NCBI GenBank assembly: GCA_964472015.1
Contig: CAYYIP010000017.1
Span: 1-42,984, forward strand
Direction of reading: 5' to 3'
DNA from: JAAYTD01 sp964472015
GTDB lineage: Bacteria > Bacteroidota > Ignavibacteria > Kapaibacteriales > UBA2268
DNA length: 42,984 bases
Of this stretch, positions 35,002-42,984 are shown in pieces. Position 1 is the stretch's first letter. Each line of letters starts with the position of its first letter. Under the pieces are notes generated by a model. It worked only from the letters and a program-made list of their open reading frames with translations, ran no database searches and was not told where the DNA came from. The position numbers and the translations under genes were made by a program.

Positions 35002-36219
35002 GTGGATAAAATAAAAAAAATAGGAATTCTTACCAGTGGTGGGGATTGTGGTGGTTTAAATGCTGTTATTGTTGGTGCTGCTAATATGGCAAAAGCACAT
35101 AACATAGAATTAGTTGCTATTACTAATGGTTATGCAGGTTTATATAATCTCGATACTATTGATCCGGTTTTATTAACCGATGAGTTAGTTGACCAAATTA
35201 GAACTGCAGAGGCGGGTTCTGTTATAGGGCATTCACGTGTAAAAATAAGTAAAATAAATGACGATAATAAATATAAAAAAATAAAAAGTAATTTTGAAAA
35301 ACATAATATAGATGCGCTTATTGTTGCAGGTGGTGATGATACAGGCTCAGTTGCTGTGGATCTTTTAGCAAATGGTATTAATTGTGTACATGTTCCAAAA
35401 ACAATGGACTTAGATTTACAGACCTATTCGGTTGGTGGCGATTCTACTATTAATCGTATATCTAAATTTGTAAATGATTTAAGAACAACGGCGGTTACTC
35501 ATAATAGAATTATTATTATTGAAGTATTTGGACGTTATGCAGGACATACTGCTTTCCGTGGTGGAATAGGAGCAGATGCAGATTGTATTTTAATACCAGA
35601 AGTTAGTGTAGATTATCATATAGTTTATGAACATCTGAAACAGCGTTTTTCAAAAAGATTATTAGATAGTAAGTTAAATGCTGCTACATATATTATTGTT
35701 GCAGCTGAAGGTATAAAAGGTGCTGACGGGAAGTTATATGTAGATGCTTCTGCGGCTACTGATTCTTTTGGGCATCTTAAACTTAGTGGGGCAGGTGCTT
35801 ATTTGAAAAAAGAATTATCGTCTATTGCAAAAAAGGAAAAAGAATATTGGAAGGAACTATATAAAAAAGCTGGTACTTATATCGAAGGTATAAATGAAAC
35901 ACCTGAAATGAGAGATCTATTGCCGGGGCATCTAGTTAGATGTGGAGAGTCTACAGCGTATGATGTATCTTTTGGGAAACAATGTGGTGGTGCAGCGGTT
36001 ATATTAATGCTTAATTCTATTTTTGGTGTTACAGTGGCAGGACTAGACCAAGGCACTATTAAATATCTACCTGTAAAAGATGCTATTGTACAGAGATTTG
36101 TAGATACAAAAGATGTTGAGTTCCACGAGAAGCTGGGAATATGTTTTGGAAGAAAAGTAAGTGGTGAATTTAAGCCAAAGTTAGAAAAGTTAGAAGGTAA
36201 GATATCGCGATATATGTAA
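35002..36219 (+). CDS. pfkA: Phosphofructokinase, pyrophosphate-type signature
   Basis: A 405-residue phosphofructokinase that phosphorylates fructose 6-phosphate in glycolysis. Family motifs are ILTSGGDCGGLNAVI (9-23), AGGDDTGS (109-116), PKTMDLD (132-138) and EVFGRYAGHTA. The two donor-selecting positions, equivalent to E. coli 104 and 124, are D113 and K133, the pyrophosphate-dependent pattern (ATP enzymes have Gly at both); their 20-residue spacing is conserved. L137 replaces the usual Asn of DND, and TYSVGGDSTI replaces the usual TD-tFGFDTA, so this is a diverged subgroup. The start is GTG, with GAGGG at 34988-34992. It is longer than E. coli PfkA (about 320), as in the PPi/mixed class. 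Confidence 0.88.
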   Translation: MDKIKKIGILTSGGDCGGLNAVIVGAANMAKAHNIELVAITNGYAGLYNLDTIDPVLLTDELVDQIRTAEAGSVIGHSRVKISKINDDNKYKKIKSNFEKHNIDALIVAGGDDTGSVAVDLLANGINCVHVPKTMDLDLQTYSVGGDSTINRISKFVNDLRTTAVTHNRIIIIEVFGRYAGHTAFRGGIGADADCILIPEVSVDYHIVYEHLKQRFSKRLLDSKLNAATYIIVAAEGIKGADGKLYVDASAATDSFGHLKLSGAGAYLKKELSSIAKKEKEYWKELYKKAGTYIEGINETPEMRDLLPGHLVRCGESTAYDVSFGKQCGGAAVILMLNSIFGVTVAGLDQGTIKYLPVKDAIVQRFVDTKDVEFHEKLGICFGRKVSGEFKPKLEKLEGKISRYM

Positions 36220-36371
36220 TTCATAAAATATAAAATATAAAATATAATAATTTAGTATATAAAATATAATTTAAGTTTAATATATAATTATTATGTTTAA
36301 TAATATTTTTTTTGTATTTATGATAATATAAAGCAAAAAATTATAAATAAAGAATTCTAGGATAATTTTGA

Positions 36372-37124
36372 ATGTTAAAAAAAATAATCTTATTTTTAGT
36401 TTTTATTGGTTGTTGCGCCCTTATTAATGTATATAATGTAAAAGCACAAAGGGTTGGTTTTGTATCATCAAAAATGATACGTGAAAAATTGCCAGATGTA
36501 AAAATTGCAGAACAACGTGTGCAAACGATGGTAGAAGAATGGAACCGAGAATTAAGTTCTATGGATGAAAAAATTGAAGCTATGGAGTTTGAATCAAAAA
36601 AAAATAGATTAATTTGGGCTGATAATGAACGTGCTACAAAAGAAAAAGAGCTCGCAGACCTTATAAAAAGAAGACGAGAGTATGCAAAAGAAAAATTCGA
36701 AGCAGGGAAGGAATATGACCAAATTGTAAATGAAGTGATGCTACCCGTTGAGGAAAAAATTTATGCAGCGATACAACAAGTAGCTTCGAAAGAAAAATAT
36801 GATATTATTTGGGATCAAAGTAAACAACCTTTGGCTTATGTTAATTTTAAATATGATATTACTTTAAAAGTTCTTAAAACCCTTGGAATTGATGTGGAAG
36901 CGCTTGAAAAAGAACAAGATGAAAAAATTAAAAAAGATCCAAGGAATAAAGAGCCTGAACAATCTAAAACTCAGAAAACAAGAAGAAGAAGCAGAACCGC
37001 TACAAAAGAGGATGTAAAACAAGAGGATGCAAAACAAGAGAATGTAATTATTGATATAAAACAACCTGAGGTTAATGAAAATAAAGAAGAAAATAAAATA
37101 TTAGAAGAACCTCAAAAAAAATAA
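36372..37124 (+). CDS. Skp/OmpH-family periplasmic chaperone
   Basis: A 250-residue protein with signal peptide 1-25 (cut near VKA-Q). RVGFVSSKMIREKLPDVK opens the OmpH/Skp domain, followed by two long charged helices (about 45-120) forming the tentacle coiled coil and a C-terminal strand (YDIIWDQSKQPLAYVN). Skp holds unfolded outer-membrane proteins on their way to BAM. After about residue 185 there is an extra Lys/Glu/Gln tail with a short repeat (VKQEDAKQENV), not part of the family. The window's several beta-barrel proteins are likely clients. It ends at a terminator at 37198. Confidence 0.85.
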   Translation: MLKKIILFLVFIGCCALINVYNVKAQRVGFVSSKMIREKLPDVKIAEQRVQTMVEEWNRELSSMDEKIEAMEFESKKNRLIWADNERATKEKELADLIKRRREYAKEKFEAGKEYDQIVNEVMLPVEEKIYAAIQQVASKEKYDIIWDQSKQPLAYVNFKYDITLKVLKTLGIDVEALEKEQDEKIKKDPRNKEPEQSKTQKTRRRSRTATKEDVKQEDAKQENVIIDIKQPEVNENKEENKILEEPQKK

Positions 37125-37197
37125 TATTTTTAATATTAAAATAGTAAAACATCAATAAGAAATTTTTAATTAAAAATTTTAATTTTAATAATAAAAG

Positions 37198-37256
37198 CGT
37201 CAATATATAATCAATATATAATAATATCTATATATAGTTTTATATTGACGTTTTTT
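37198..37256 (+). terminator. Rho-independent terminator after skp
   Basis: CGTCAATATA (37198-37207) pairs with TATATTGACG (37241-37250) over a 33-base AT loop, followed by six T. The long loop lowers certainty. Confidence 0.65.
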
Positions 37257-37271
37257 ATATATGTAATCCCA

Positions 37272-37325
37272 AAATATAAATATAAATATAAATATAAATA
37301 TAAATATAAATATAAATATAAATAT
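37272..37325 (+). repeat. Nine tandem copies of AAATAT
   Basis: A perfect hexanucleotide microsatellite, nine uninterrupted units, ending 57 bases before the transporter start codon. It lies where a promoter would be expected. Confidence 0.95.
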
Positions 37326-37382
37326 AATACTTGGTTTTATTTAAAATATTCTTATAATTATATTTTTAAGAACTAAATAATT

Positions 37383-38987
37383 ATGAAAAGAAAAATTAAT
37401 ATACCTCATACTTTTACTATCGTTTTTTTTATTGTAATAATATCTGCTATAACTACTTGGTTTGTGCCGGGTGGTGAACTTATTCGCAATGAGCAGGGCT
37501 CTAATGTTTTTAAGTTTATTGATAGTGTACCGCAAACTTGGCAAATATTTACTGCTTTTTTTAAAGGCTTTGAAAAAAATGCATATATTATTGTTTTTAT
37601 TTTAATTCTTGGTGGTACTTTTTGGATATTAAATCATACAAAAGCAATAAATATAGGTATTGTATATTTTTTAAATTTTATGAAAAAATTAAAAAAATAT
37701 AGTTTTTTTAGAATTTTAGGGATAGATAATATTATCATTGTTTTGATAATGTTACTATTTAGTTTATTTGGTTCTATTTTTGGGATGAGTGAAGAAACTA
37801 TTCCTTTTATATTAATTTTTGTGCCTTTAGCTATTTCAATGGGATATGATTCTATAGTAGGAGTTTTAATGTGTTATGTTGCAGCACATACAGGTTTTGC
37901 AGGTGCTATGTTAAATCCGTTTACAGTTGGTATTGCACAAGGGTTATCGGGATTGCCGACATTTTCAGGTATAGAATATAGAACTTTATGTTGGTTAATA
38001 CTTACTATAATAGCTATTGTGTTTACTTTAATATATGCTCATAAAATTAAAAAAAATCCTCAAAATTCAATTATGTATGAAATAGATAATTATTGGCGTA
38101 CAGAAAATAATAATATAAATCATAATATAAAAGATGATAATATAAATAATATAATAGTTGAGAATAAAAAATCTACATTTTCTGCTTGGATAATAATGAC
38201 AATTCTTTCAGGAATATTTTTATTTTGTTTTATTAAACTGCCTACAACTGTATTTAAAATTGGGAATAGTTTATATACTTTACCTTTCTTTCCAGTATTC
38301 TTTTTTATATTTATTCTTTTTGGATTTTATTGTTTGAAAAAAAGTGTATATCATTTTATTTTAATGTTATTAGGTACGACTATTATCATATTAATTGTTG
38401 GTGTTATTGGTTATGGATGGTATGTAAAAGAAATAGCAGCTTTGTTTTTAGGAATGGGAATAAGTGTAGGAATTTCGTTTAATATTACTTTTGATAAAGT
38501 AATTAGGTTATTTATTGAAGGATGTAAGGATATTATGAATGCAGCTTTAATTGTTGGAATGGCAGGTGGTATCATAATTATATTAGAAGATGGAAAAATT
38601 ATGGATACATTATTATATTATGCTTCACAAGCTATAAATACTTCAGGACGTGAATTTGCAATTACTTCTATGTATGTAATACAAAATTTATTAAATATTA
38701 TTATTCCGTCTGGGACTGCAAAAGCTGCTTTAACAATTCCTCTTATGTCAGAACTATCTGAAATGGTAAATATATCTAAACAATTAACGGTACTTGCTTT
38801 TCAATTTGGTGATGGATTTACAAATATGATAACGCCAACTTCGGGAGTTTTAATTGGATGTTTAGGGGTTGCTAAAATTCCTTATGCAAAATGGTTTAAG
38901 TTTATTTTGCCATTTGTAATAATATTAATTATTGTTGGTTATATATTGTTACAATTCCCTTTATATTTTAAATTTAATGGATTTTAA
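37383..38987 (+). CDS. YfcC/DcuC-family membrane transporter
   Basis: A 534-residue polytopic membrane protein with about 12 hydrophobic segments. The family signature is IPHTFTIVFFIVI near the start with TTWFVPGGE, FGMSEETIPF in the middle and NPFTVGIAQGLSGLP, followed by GIEYRT; a second conserved half ends SGTAKAALTIPLMSE and ITPTSGVLIGCLGVAKIPY. These match the YfcC group of the DcuC/ArsB-NhaD transporters, proposed to move basic amino acids, peptides or dicarboxylates. Substrate is not known. The cytoplasmic loop at about 225-260 is Asn-rich. Expression may depend on the AAATAT repeat 57 bases upstream. The start ATG has no Shine-Dalgarno site. Confidence 0.85.
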   Translation: MKRKINIPHTFTIVFFIVIISAITTWFVPGGELIRNEQGSNVFKFIDSVPQTWQIFTAFFKGFEKNAYIIVFILILGGTFWILNHTKAINIGIVYFLNFMKKLKKYSFFRILGIDNIIIVLIMLLFSLFGSIFGMSEETIPFILIFVPLAISMGYDSIVGVLMCYVAAHTGFAGAMLNPFTVGIAQGLSGLPTFSGIEYRTLCWLILTIIAIVFTLIYAHKIKKNPQNSIMYEIDNYWRTENNNINHNIKDDNINNIIVENKKSTFSAWIIMTILSGIFLFCFIKLPTTVFKIGNSLYTLPFFPVFFFIFILFGFYCLKKSVYHFILMLLGTTIIILIVGVIGYGWYVKEIAALFLGMGISVGISFNITFDKVIRLFIEGCKDIMNAALIVGMAGGIIIILEDGKIMDTLLYYASQAINTSGREFAITSMYVIQNLLNIIIPSGTAKAALTIPLMSELSEMVNISKQLTVLAFQFGDGFTNMITPTSGVLIGCLGVAKIPYAKWFKFILPFVIILIIVGYILLQFPLYFKFNGF

Positions 38988-39038
38988 GTTTTACTTATAA
39001 TTTTATTTATAATTTTACTTATATATTGAGATTATATA

Positions 39039-39500
39039 TTATATATTTTTTAAATGAAAAATAATTTCAGAATATATATTTTTGTCTTTTTCAGTTCTAT
39101 TTAAAACTGGTCTTTTATATTGGTTTACAATTTTCATTTTTGATTTTTCTGCAATTTGTGGATACAGATTATATTTATCATTAGCAACAAGGAAAATATT
39201 AAAATCGTCTACTAAATACTTTTTACAATTATTTAATACTTCAGAAATATCATTAATATAGTTTTGTTTTGCTTCAAGACCTTGTCCTTTAAATAGCGGT
39301 CCTATTTCCAAATTGTCATTTCTTTTAAAACCTAGCAAATCATAAGCATAAGCGTGTTGTTGATGATAATCTATTAATCCAATATAAGGTGGGGAAGTAA
39401 AAATTCCATTTATTTTTTGTTTTTTTACCAATTCAGCAAATAGTGGTGCTTTTTTATATAGTTCTGTTATAATATCAATATTTCTACTGTTCCCTTGCAA
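39039..39500 (-). CDS. DNA methyltransferase, C-terminal part (shifted frame)
   Basis: The C-terminal 153 residues of the split methyltransferase. The catalytic motif IV is seen as TSPPYIGLIDYHQQHAYAYDLLGF, which with SPPY suggests N4-cytosine or adenine methylation. A TTG at 39500 is only a nominal start: the frame is open without a stop from 39752 down to 39039, and the intervening 84 codons encode clearly related protein (ILSRTIRSCRATTH, LATLLEPIFSTYYC, then KWWETYYKDTIKR), a part expected upstream of SPPY. It is therefore the continuation of the gene above it, in the -1 frame relative to that gene. Joined, the protein would be 524 residues. Alone it lacks the SAM-binding motif and cannot be active. 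Confidence 0.8.
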   Translation of the reverse strand: MQGNSRNIDIITELYKKAPLFAELVKKQKINGIFTSPPYIGLIDYHQQHAYAYDLLGFKRNDNLEIGPLFKGQGLEAKQNYINDISEVLNNCKKYLVDDFNIFLVANDKYNLYPQIAEKSKMKIVNQYKRPVLNRTEKDKNIYSEIIFHLKNI

Positions 39501-39748
39501 ACAAATTTGTGTTGTATTTGTACGTAAATTATCGAATGTTGCTAACCTTTTAATAGTATCTTTATAATAAGTTTCCCACCATTTAGAAATAGTAAATAGA
39601 GGTTTACATATTTTTCTATGTTTTGTACAATAATAAGTTGAAAATATAGGTTCTAAAAGTGTTGCTAAATCTATATGTGTAGTTGCTCGGCAACTTCTTA
39701 TTGTGCGACTTAATATAATTGATAGTATTTTTTTTGTATTTTGATTTT

Positions 39749-40612
39749 CTATTTTTTTATCAATTCAAAAACATAATCAATTTCATTTCTAATATTTTGT
39801 GTAAACCATTTATCTAAAAATATATTAGATTGATTTTGTTTTAATTTAATATTATATTTATTAACTAAAGAATTAAAAATATTCAAAAATTCTTTTTCTT
39901 TTTTTGAGCTATATTCTTTCTCATTAATTTCTTTATTTCTTATCTTATATTTATAGTCAACTGTCGGGAAGTAGGTTTTATTAAATTCAGTTAAAATAAT
40001 ATTAAGTTCATTTTCAAATTCTAAAATATTGTGTTTAGATTGGAAAATATGTAATTTATTTGAAATTATTTTACATTGATTATGCACATCTATTAAATCG
40101 TATTCATTTAATTTACATTGGCAAATAAAAGTATTAAATTCAGAAATATCTATTCCTATTGCATTAATACCTAATTCATTAGCTTGTACCAAAGTAGTAC
40201 CACTACCCGAAAATGGATCGAGAACAATATCACCTTTTTTAAAAAAAATCTTTTTCTTAAAATTATCGGTATGTTCATCTAAAAAATACTCTACTAATTG
40301 TGGGATAAATTTGCCTTTATAAGGATGCAATCTATGTATATGTTTAGTAGTTTCTGATTCCTTATATTGTGCAAAAGACAAATCCCAATTTAAATCCTCG
40401 CCAAATTTTTCTTTATGAATAGTTTCCCTATAATCTAATCGAGTTTTATAATAATCTAATAGATCATTTTCATAGACTTTTGGGATACCATTTTCTCGTA
40501 CTTGTTTTATTATACCATATTGGACTAAATATGAAATATTTGATGTAGTAACAGATTTATTTAAATATTTAGTTGCCCATTGGCTTGCTTCTTTTATTGT
40601 AAATAATTTCAT
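39749..40612 (-). CDS. DNA methyltransferase, N-terminal part
   Basis: A 287-residue N-terminal part of a DNA methyltransferase. Residues about 1-55 look like an excisionase/MerR-like helix-turn-helix (FTIKEASQWATKYLN, then YLVQYGIIKQVRENG). Motif X-like HPYKGKFIPQLV is at 96-107, SAM-binding motif I DPFSGSGTT at 132-140 and GIDISEFN after it. A variable region of about 150 residues follows, then TAG at 39749. The catalytic SPPY is missing here but lies downstream in the -1 frame. The TAG comes directly after A AAA AAA. Motif I before IV with a recognition region between is the alpha-like order. No endonuclease adjoins. Whether the break is phase variation, programmed shifting, decay or a sequencing error is not decidable here. 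Confidence 0.82.
   Translation of the reverse strand: MKLFTIKEASQWATKYLNKSVTTSNISYLVQYGIIKQVRENGIPKVYENDLLDYYKTRLDYRETIHKEKFGEDLNWDLSFAQYKESETTKHIHRLHPYKGKFIPQLVEYFLDEHTDNFKKKIFFKKGDIVLDPFSGSGTTLVQANELGINAIGIDISEFNTFICQCKLNEYDLIDVHNQCKIISNKLHIFQSKHNILEFENELNIILTEFNKTYFPTVDYKYKIRNKEINEKEYSSKKEKEFLNIFNSLVNKYNIKLKQNQSNIFLDKWFTQNIRNEIDYVFELIKK
39752..39758 (-). other. Seven-A slippery tract in methyltransferase
   Basis: On the minus strand the reading frame runs ATA AAA AAA TAG, giving the heptamer A AAA AAA immediately before the stop. A -1 shift, or one extra A, gives ATA GAA AAT and joins the open downstream frame. A second run of eight A lies at 39728-39735. Confidence 0.85.
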
Positions 40613-40763
40613 TAAATATTGTATTACGTGTGAACTTTTTTAGTTCAGAACTTTGTATAGTTTTTTAGAAATTAGTATACAAATATAATAAAATTTTATA
40701 ATCTTAAACAATAAGAAAACGTAACCAACATATTTTCTTTTAAAAATATTTTTTATAAATTAA

Positions 40764-41717
40764 TTAAATAATTTTATTAATAGGAGTTCCTTTTATCCAG
40801 TTTAATATATTGTCATTTATAATTTTAATTCGATGTTCAAAAGCTTCATTTGTAGCATAACCTATATGAGGTACTACAACACAATTAGGAGCATTTAATA
40901 AAGGATGTGTTTTTGGTAAAGGAGGTTCAATTTCAAAAACATCGATTCCTGCCCCCGCAATAGTATTATTTTTTAATGCTTCTGCTAACGCCTGTATATC
41001 AATAACGTTCCCACGAGCTGTATTTATTATAATTGCATTTGGTTTACAAAGATTTAATAATTCTTTTGTAATTAAATGATAAGTTTCTTTATTTAACGGC
41101 AGATGTAATGAAATAATATCAGATTGTTTCATAATTTCTTCTAATGAAACATAAGGTATGTTTGCTTTTATTATATCGGGATGTTTACTTCTACTATAAG
41201 CAATAATATTACAAGATAATTTTTGTAACATAAATGCAGTGCAGCGTCCAATAGCACCCGTTCCTATAATACCAACTGTTTTGTCTTTTAATTGATACCC
41301 AAGTATATTTTCTCTAGTTCTAGAAGCACGTGTCATATTTTCTAAATATGTTATTTTTCTATAAACATTTAGTATTAACCCTAATGTTAATTCACTTACT
41401 GCAGTAGTTGCGTATCCAGATGCATTACAAACATTAATATTATGTTTTTTACAATATTCTATATCTATATGATCCACACCTGTAAAAGCAACAGCTATCA
41501 TTTTTAGTTTCTTACAATTAGATAAAATTTCTTCGTCAATTTTTATATTTGAAATAATCACAATATCTGCGTCTCGCATCCGATCAATTAATATGTTTTT
41601 ATTCTCATTCCTGTCAGGGTATAAAATAAAATCTAAGCCCAATTTTGCATATTCCGCTTTCATTTTATCTGCTATTATAGGGGTTATTCCTATTGGTTCG
41701 ACTGCTATAATTTTCAT
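40764..41717 (-). CDS. D-2-hydroxyacid dehydrogenase
   Basis: A 317-residue NAD-dependent D-2-hydroxyacid dehydrogenase (hydroxypyruvate/glycerate dehydrogenase type). The nucleotide-binding motif GTGAIG is at 152-157, inside GIIGTGAIGR; catalytic residues are R235 (TARGNVID), E264 (FEIEPPLP) and H284 (PHIGYAT). SGYATTAVSE and the AFTGVDHID segment are also conserved. Substrate cannot be told from sequence: hydroxypyruvate, glyoxylate, phosphoglycerate-like or 2-ketoacids are possible; the absence of a C-terminal ACT domain argues against classical SerA. It is divergent from the acyl-ACP thioesterase and separated from the methyltransferase by 151 bases. Confidence 0.9.
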   Translation of the reverse strand: MKIIAVEPIGITPIIADKMKAEYAKLGLDFILYPDRNENKNILIDRMRDADIVIISNIKIDEEILSNCKKLKMIAVAFTGVDHIDIEYCKKHNINVCNASGYATTAVSELTLGLILNVYRKITYLENMTRASRTRENILGYQLKDKTVGIIGTGAIGRCTAFMLQKLSCNIIAYSRSKHPDIIKANIPYVSLEEIMKQSDIISLHLPLNKETYHLITKELLNLCKPNAIIINTARGNVIDIQALAEALKNNTIAGAGIDVFEIEPPLPKTHPLLNAPNCVVVPHIGYATNEAFEHRIKIINDNILNWIKGTPINKII

Positions 41718-42002
41718 AAGTGTTTTGTTTTTTTATTAATATTGTTTTTATGATTTTTATATACAAATATAAATATAATTTTATAATTAAATAAATAAAA
41801 ATAATATTGTATATGGAACAATAAATTTTTAATTACGTATTATATGAAATAATAAAAATATAAGATTATTATATCCGTCTATATTATCTTATATAAAATA
41901 GTTTGTTAATTAGTGCAAGTTAGTAAGACAAATATGTCTCAAAGTTATGTTTCAAATTATCATATTAAATTAGAATATTGAAATAAAAAATTAAAAAAGT
42001 TT

Positions 42003-42758
42003 ATGGAACATTATCCCTTAGTATTAGAACAAAAAATAAAGATATATTCGTATCTTGTAGGGGAAGATATGGTTTTGACTGTGCCTTCTTTACTTTCTCT
42101 TATTCAAGAGATATCATCAGAACATGTTGATATGTGTAATATAGGATGGCGTAAATTAAAATCTTCTAATTTATATTGGATGCTGTCAAAATTATATATA
42201 AAAGTAGAACGGATGCCACAATGGTCAGAAAATGTATTGTTACGTACTTGGAATAAATTACATGAGACTATAACAGCATATCGTGATTATGAAATGGTAG
42301 ATGAGAATGGTAATAAGCTTTTAGTAGCAACTTCTTCTTGGATTATTTTTGATGCTAATAGTGGAAAAATAAAGAGATTAAATGAATTTGATAATAATTT
42401 GATTGCACCGGGAAATAAAGTTGCTATTGATGAAAATGCACCTAAAATTCTAAAAATAGAGCTAATAGAAGATTGTAAATATAATGAAGTATTACCTTCT
42501 GATATAGATGTTAATAAACATGTAAATAATTCTAATTATATAAAATGGGCATTAGATACAATTCCTAATATGTATAAAAATAATTTTACTAAATTAAAAG
42601 ATGTAGTAGTTAATTATTTAGGGCAAGCTAAAATAGGTGAACTATATGGAATTGTATCAAAAAAAATTGCATCTAATAAATATATTACATCTATTTTTTC
42701 AAAATATAATAAAAACGAGTATTGTAGAATACAATCTACTTGGGAAGAAGAAAAATAA
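42003..42758 (+). CDS. Acyl-ACP thioesterase
   Basis: A 251-residue acyl-[acyl-carrier-protein] thioesterase of the plant FatA/bacterial TE14 type, with two hotdog domains (about 5-130 and 150-250). The key motif DVNKHVNNSNYIKWALD holds N171 and H173, as in plant FatA/FatB DxNxHVNN. WILFD-like SWIIFDANSGKIKRL ends the first domain. The enzyme releases fatty acids from ACP and so sets chain length or supplies free acids. The start ATG is followed by a normal N-terminus; AAAAAAG before it is A-rich with no Shine-Dalgarno. A terminator on the other strand follows. Confidence 0.9.
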   Translation: MEHYPLVLEQKIKIYSYLVGEDMVLTVPSLLSLIQEISSEHVDMCNIGWRKLKSSNLYWMLSKLYIKVERMPQWSENVLLRTWNKLHETITAYRDYEMVDENGNKLLVATSSWIIFDANSGKIKRLNEFDNNLIAPGNKVAIDENAPKILKIELIEDCKYNEVLPSDIDVNKHVNNSNYIKWALDTIPNMYKNNFTKLKDVVVNYLGQAKIGELYGIVSKKIASNKYITSIFSKYNKNEYCRIQSTWEEEK

Positions 42759-42783
42759 TATATTTAGTATAAAATTTAAATAT

Positions 42784-42818
42784 AAAAAAAAGACGACTTA
42801 ATTAATAATTAAGTCGTC
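42784..42818 (-). terminator. Rho-independent terminator, minus strand
   Basis: A perfect 12-bp stem GACGACTTAATT (42792-42803) with its complement (42807-42818) and a 3-base loop. The A run at 42784-42791 becomes an 8-U tract on the minus strand, so it ends a minus-strand gene coming from the right. Confidence 0.9.
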
Positions 42819-42882
42819 ATAGAAGGAATTATGTATTAAATATTTTTTGTAAAATATTACACTTACAAACTTACAAAAAATA

Positions 42883-42984
42883 TTAATTTATTCCAAATTT
42901 TTTATTAAATAAATTTTGAATTATTTTAAAAGTTTCTAATAAAGATTTTACAATATTTTGATAATGTGTAATATCATTATCTGA
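42883..42984 (-). CDS. C-terminal end of a gene cut by the window edge
   Basis: A frame open from the edge to TAA at 42883-42885 gives 33 residues, SDNDITHYQNIVKSLLETFK onward, ending FGIN. The other two frames on this strand stop within 12 codons. A strong minus-strand terminator follows 65 bases later, which supports a real gene end. The product cannot be recognised from this fragment. Confidence 0.55.
   Translation of the reverse strand, partial: SDNDITHYQNIVKSLLETFKIIQNLFNKKFGIN

Noticed and set aside
36224..36244. Three TAAAATA repeats after pfkA
   Set aside because: Short, low-information repeat of a kind expected in AT-rich spacers.
37272..37325. CRISPR array
   Set aside because: The units are contiguous hexamers with no spacers.

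Overview
This is a very AT-rich (about one quarter GC by eye), gene-dense chromosomal window from an uncultured-looking member of the Bacteroidota/Chlorobiota (FCB) group. The main evidence is a PorU sortase next to a PorV protein (type IX secretion), several matches to the Bacteroidota promoter TTTG-N19-TAnnTTTG, tandem porin-like beta-barrels, a two-domain OmpA protein and a Bacteroidota-style CtpA. Unusually for that group, several genes have clear GGAG/AGGA ribosome binding sites. I saw no rRNA, tRNA, insertion sequence, prophage or CRISPR array.

Layout, left to right. 1-2.1 kb: two tandem paralogous outer-membrane beta-barrels, each with its own terminator. 2.2-5.3 kb: menA (menaquinone), a CPBP membrane protease and cinA. 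5.3-6.6 kb: hpnE, facing back toward cinA. 6.8-8.4 kb: a XerC/D recombinase and ribosomal protein L19. 8.6-13.8 kb: thiamine pyrophosphokinase, a LolA-like carrier, the CtpA protease and a large OmpA protein. 14-18 kb: aspartate kinase, then on the minus strand an orphan beta-class DNA methyltransferase and RodZ. 18.1-22.6 kb: a DUF2279 protein, RNase R and exonuclease III. 22.7-26.0 kb: a minus-strand cluster of a small membrane protein, a phosphate-binding-like lipoprotein and a 702-residue coiled-coil protein. 26.5-31.9 kb: porU and porV. 32.2-33.7 kb: an isolated nuoN. 34.0-34.7 kb: an unrecognised protein with a Tudor-like C-terminus, followed by ribosomal protein S21. 35-37.1 kb: a phosphofructokinase with pyrophosphate-type signature residues and a Skp/OmpH chaperone. 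37.4-39.0 kb: a YfcC-type transporter. 39.0-40.6 kb: a DNA methyltransferase split by one base at a seven-A tract. 40.8-42.8 kb: a D-2-hydroxyacid dehydrogenase and an acyl-ACP thioesterase. The right edge holds the tail of a minus-strand gene.

The theme is envelope biogenesis (LolA, Skp, CtpA, OmpA, RodZ, PorU/PorV, beta-barrels) mixed with core metabolism and RNA/DNA housekeeping. I find no obvious new multi-gene defence or biosynthetic island. The best candidates for something undescribed are the split methyltransferase, whose two halves join exactly by a -1 shift on A AAA AAA directly before the stop; the membrane protein/lipoprotein/coiled-coil cluster with a translationally coupled junction; the Tudor-like gene paired with S21; and several short tandem repeats placed exactly in promoter, leader or start-codon regions.

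Four gene starts are placed inside the longest open frame because a Shine-Dalgarno site sits at or over the upstream start: rplS (8024), rodZ (17915), the coiled-coil gene (24804) and the Tudor-like gene (34029).
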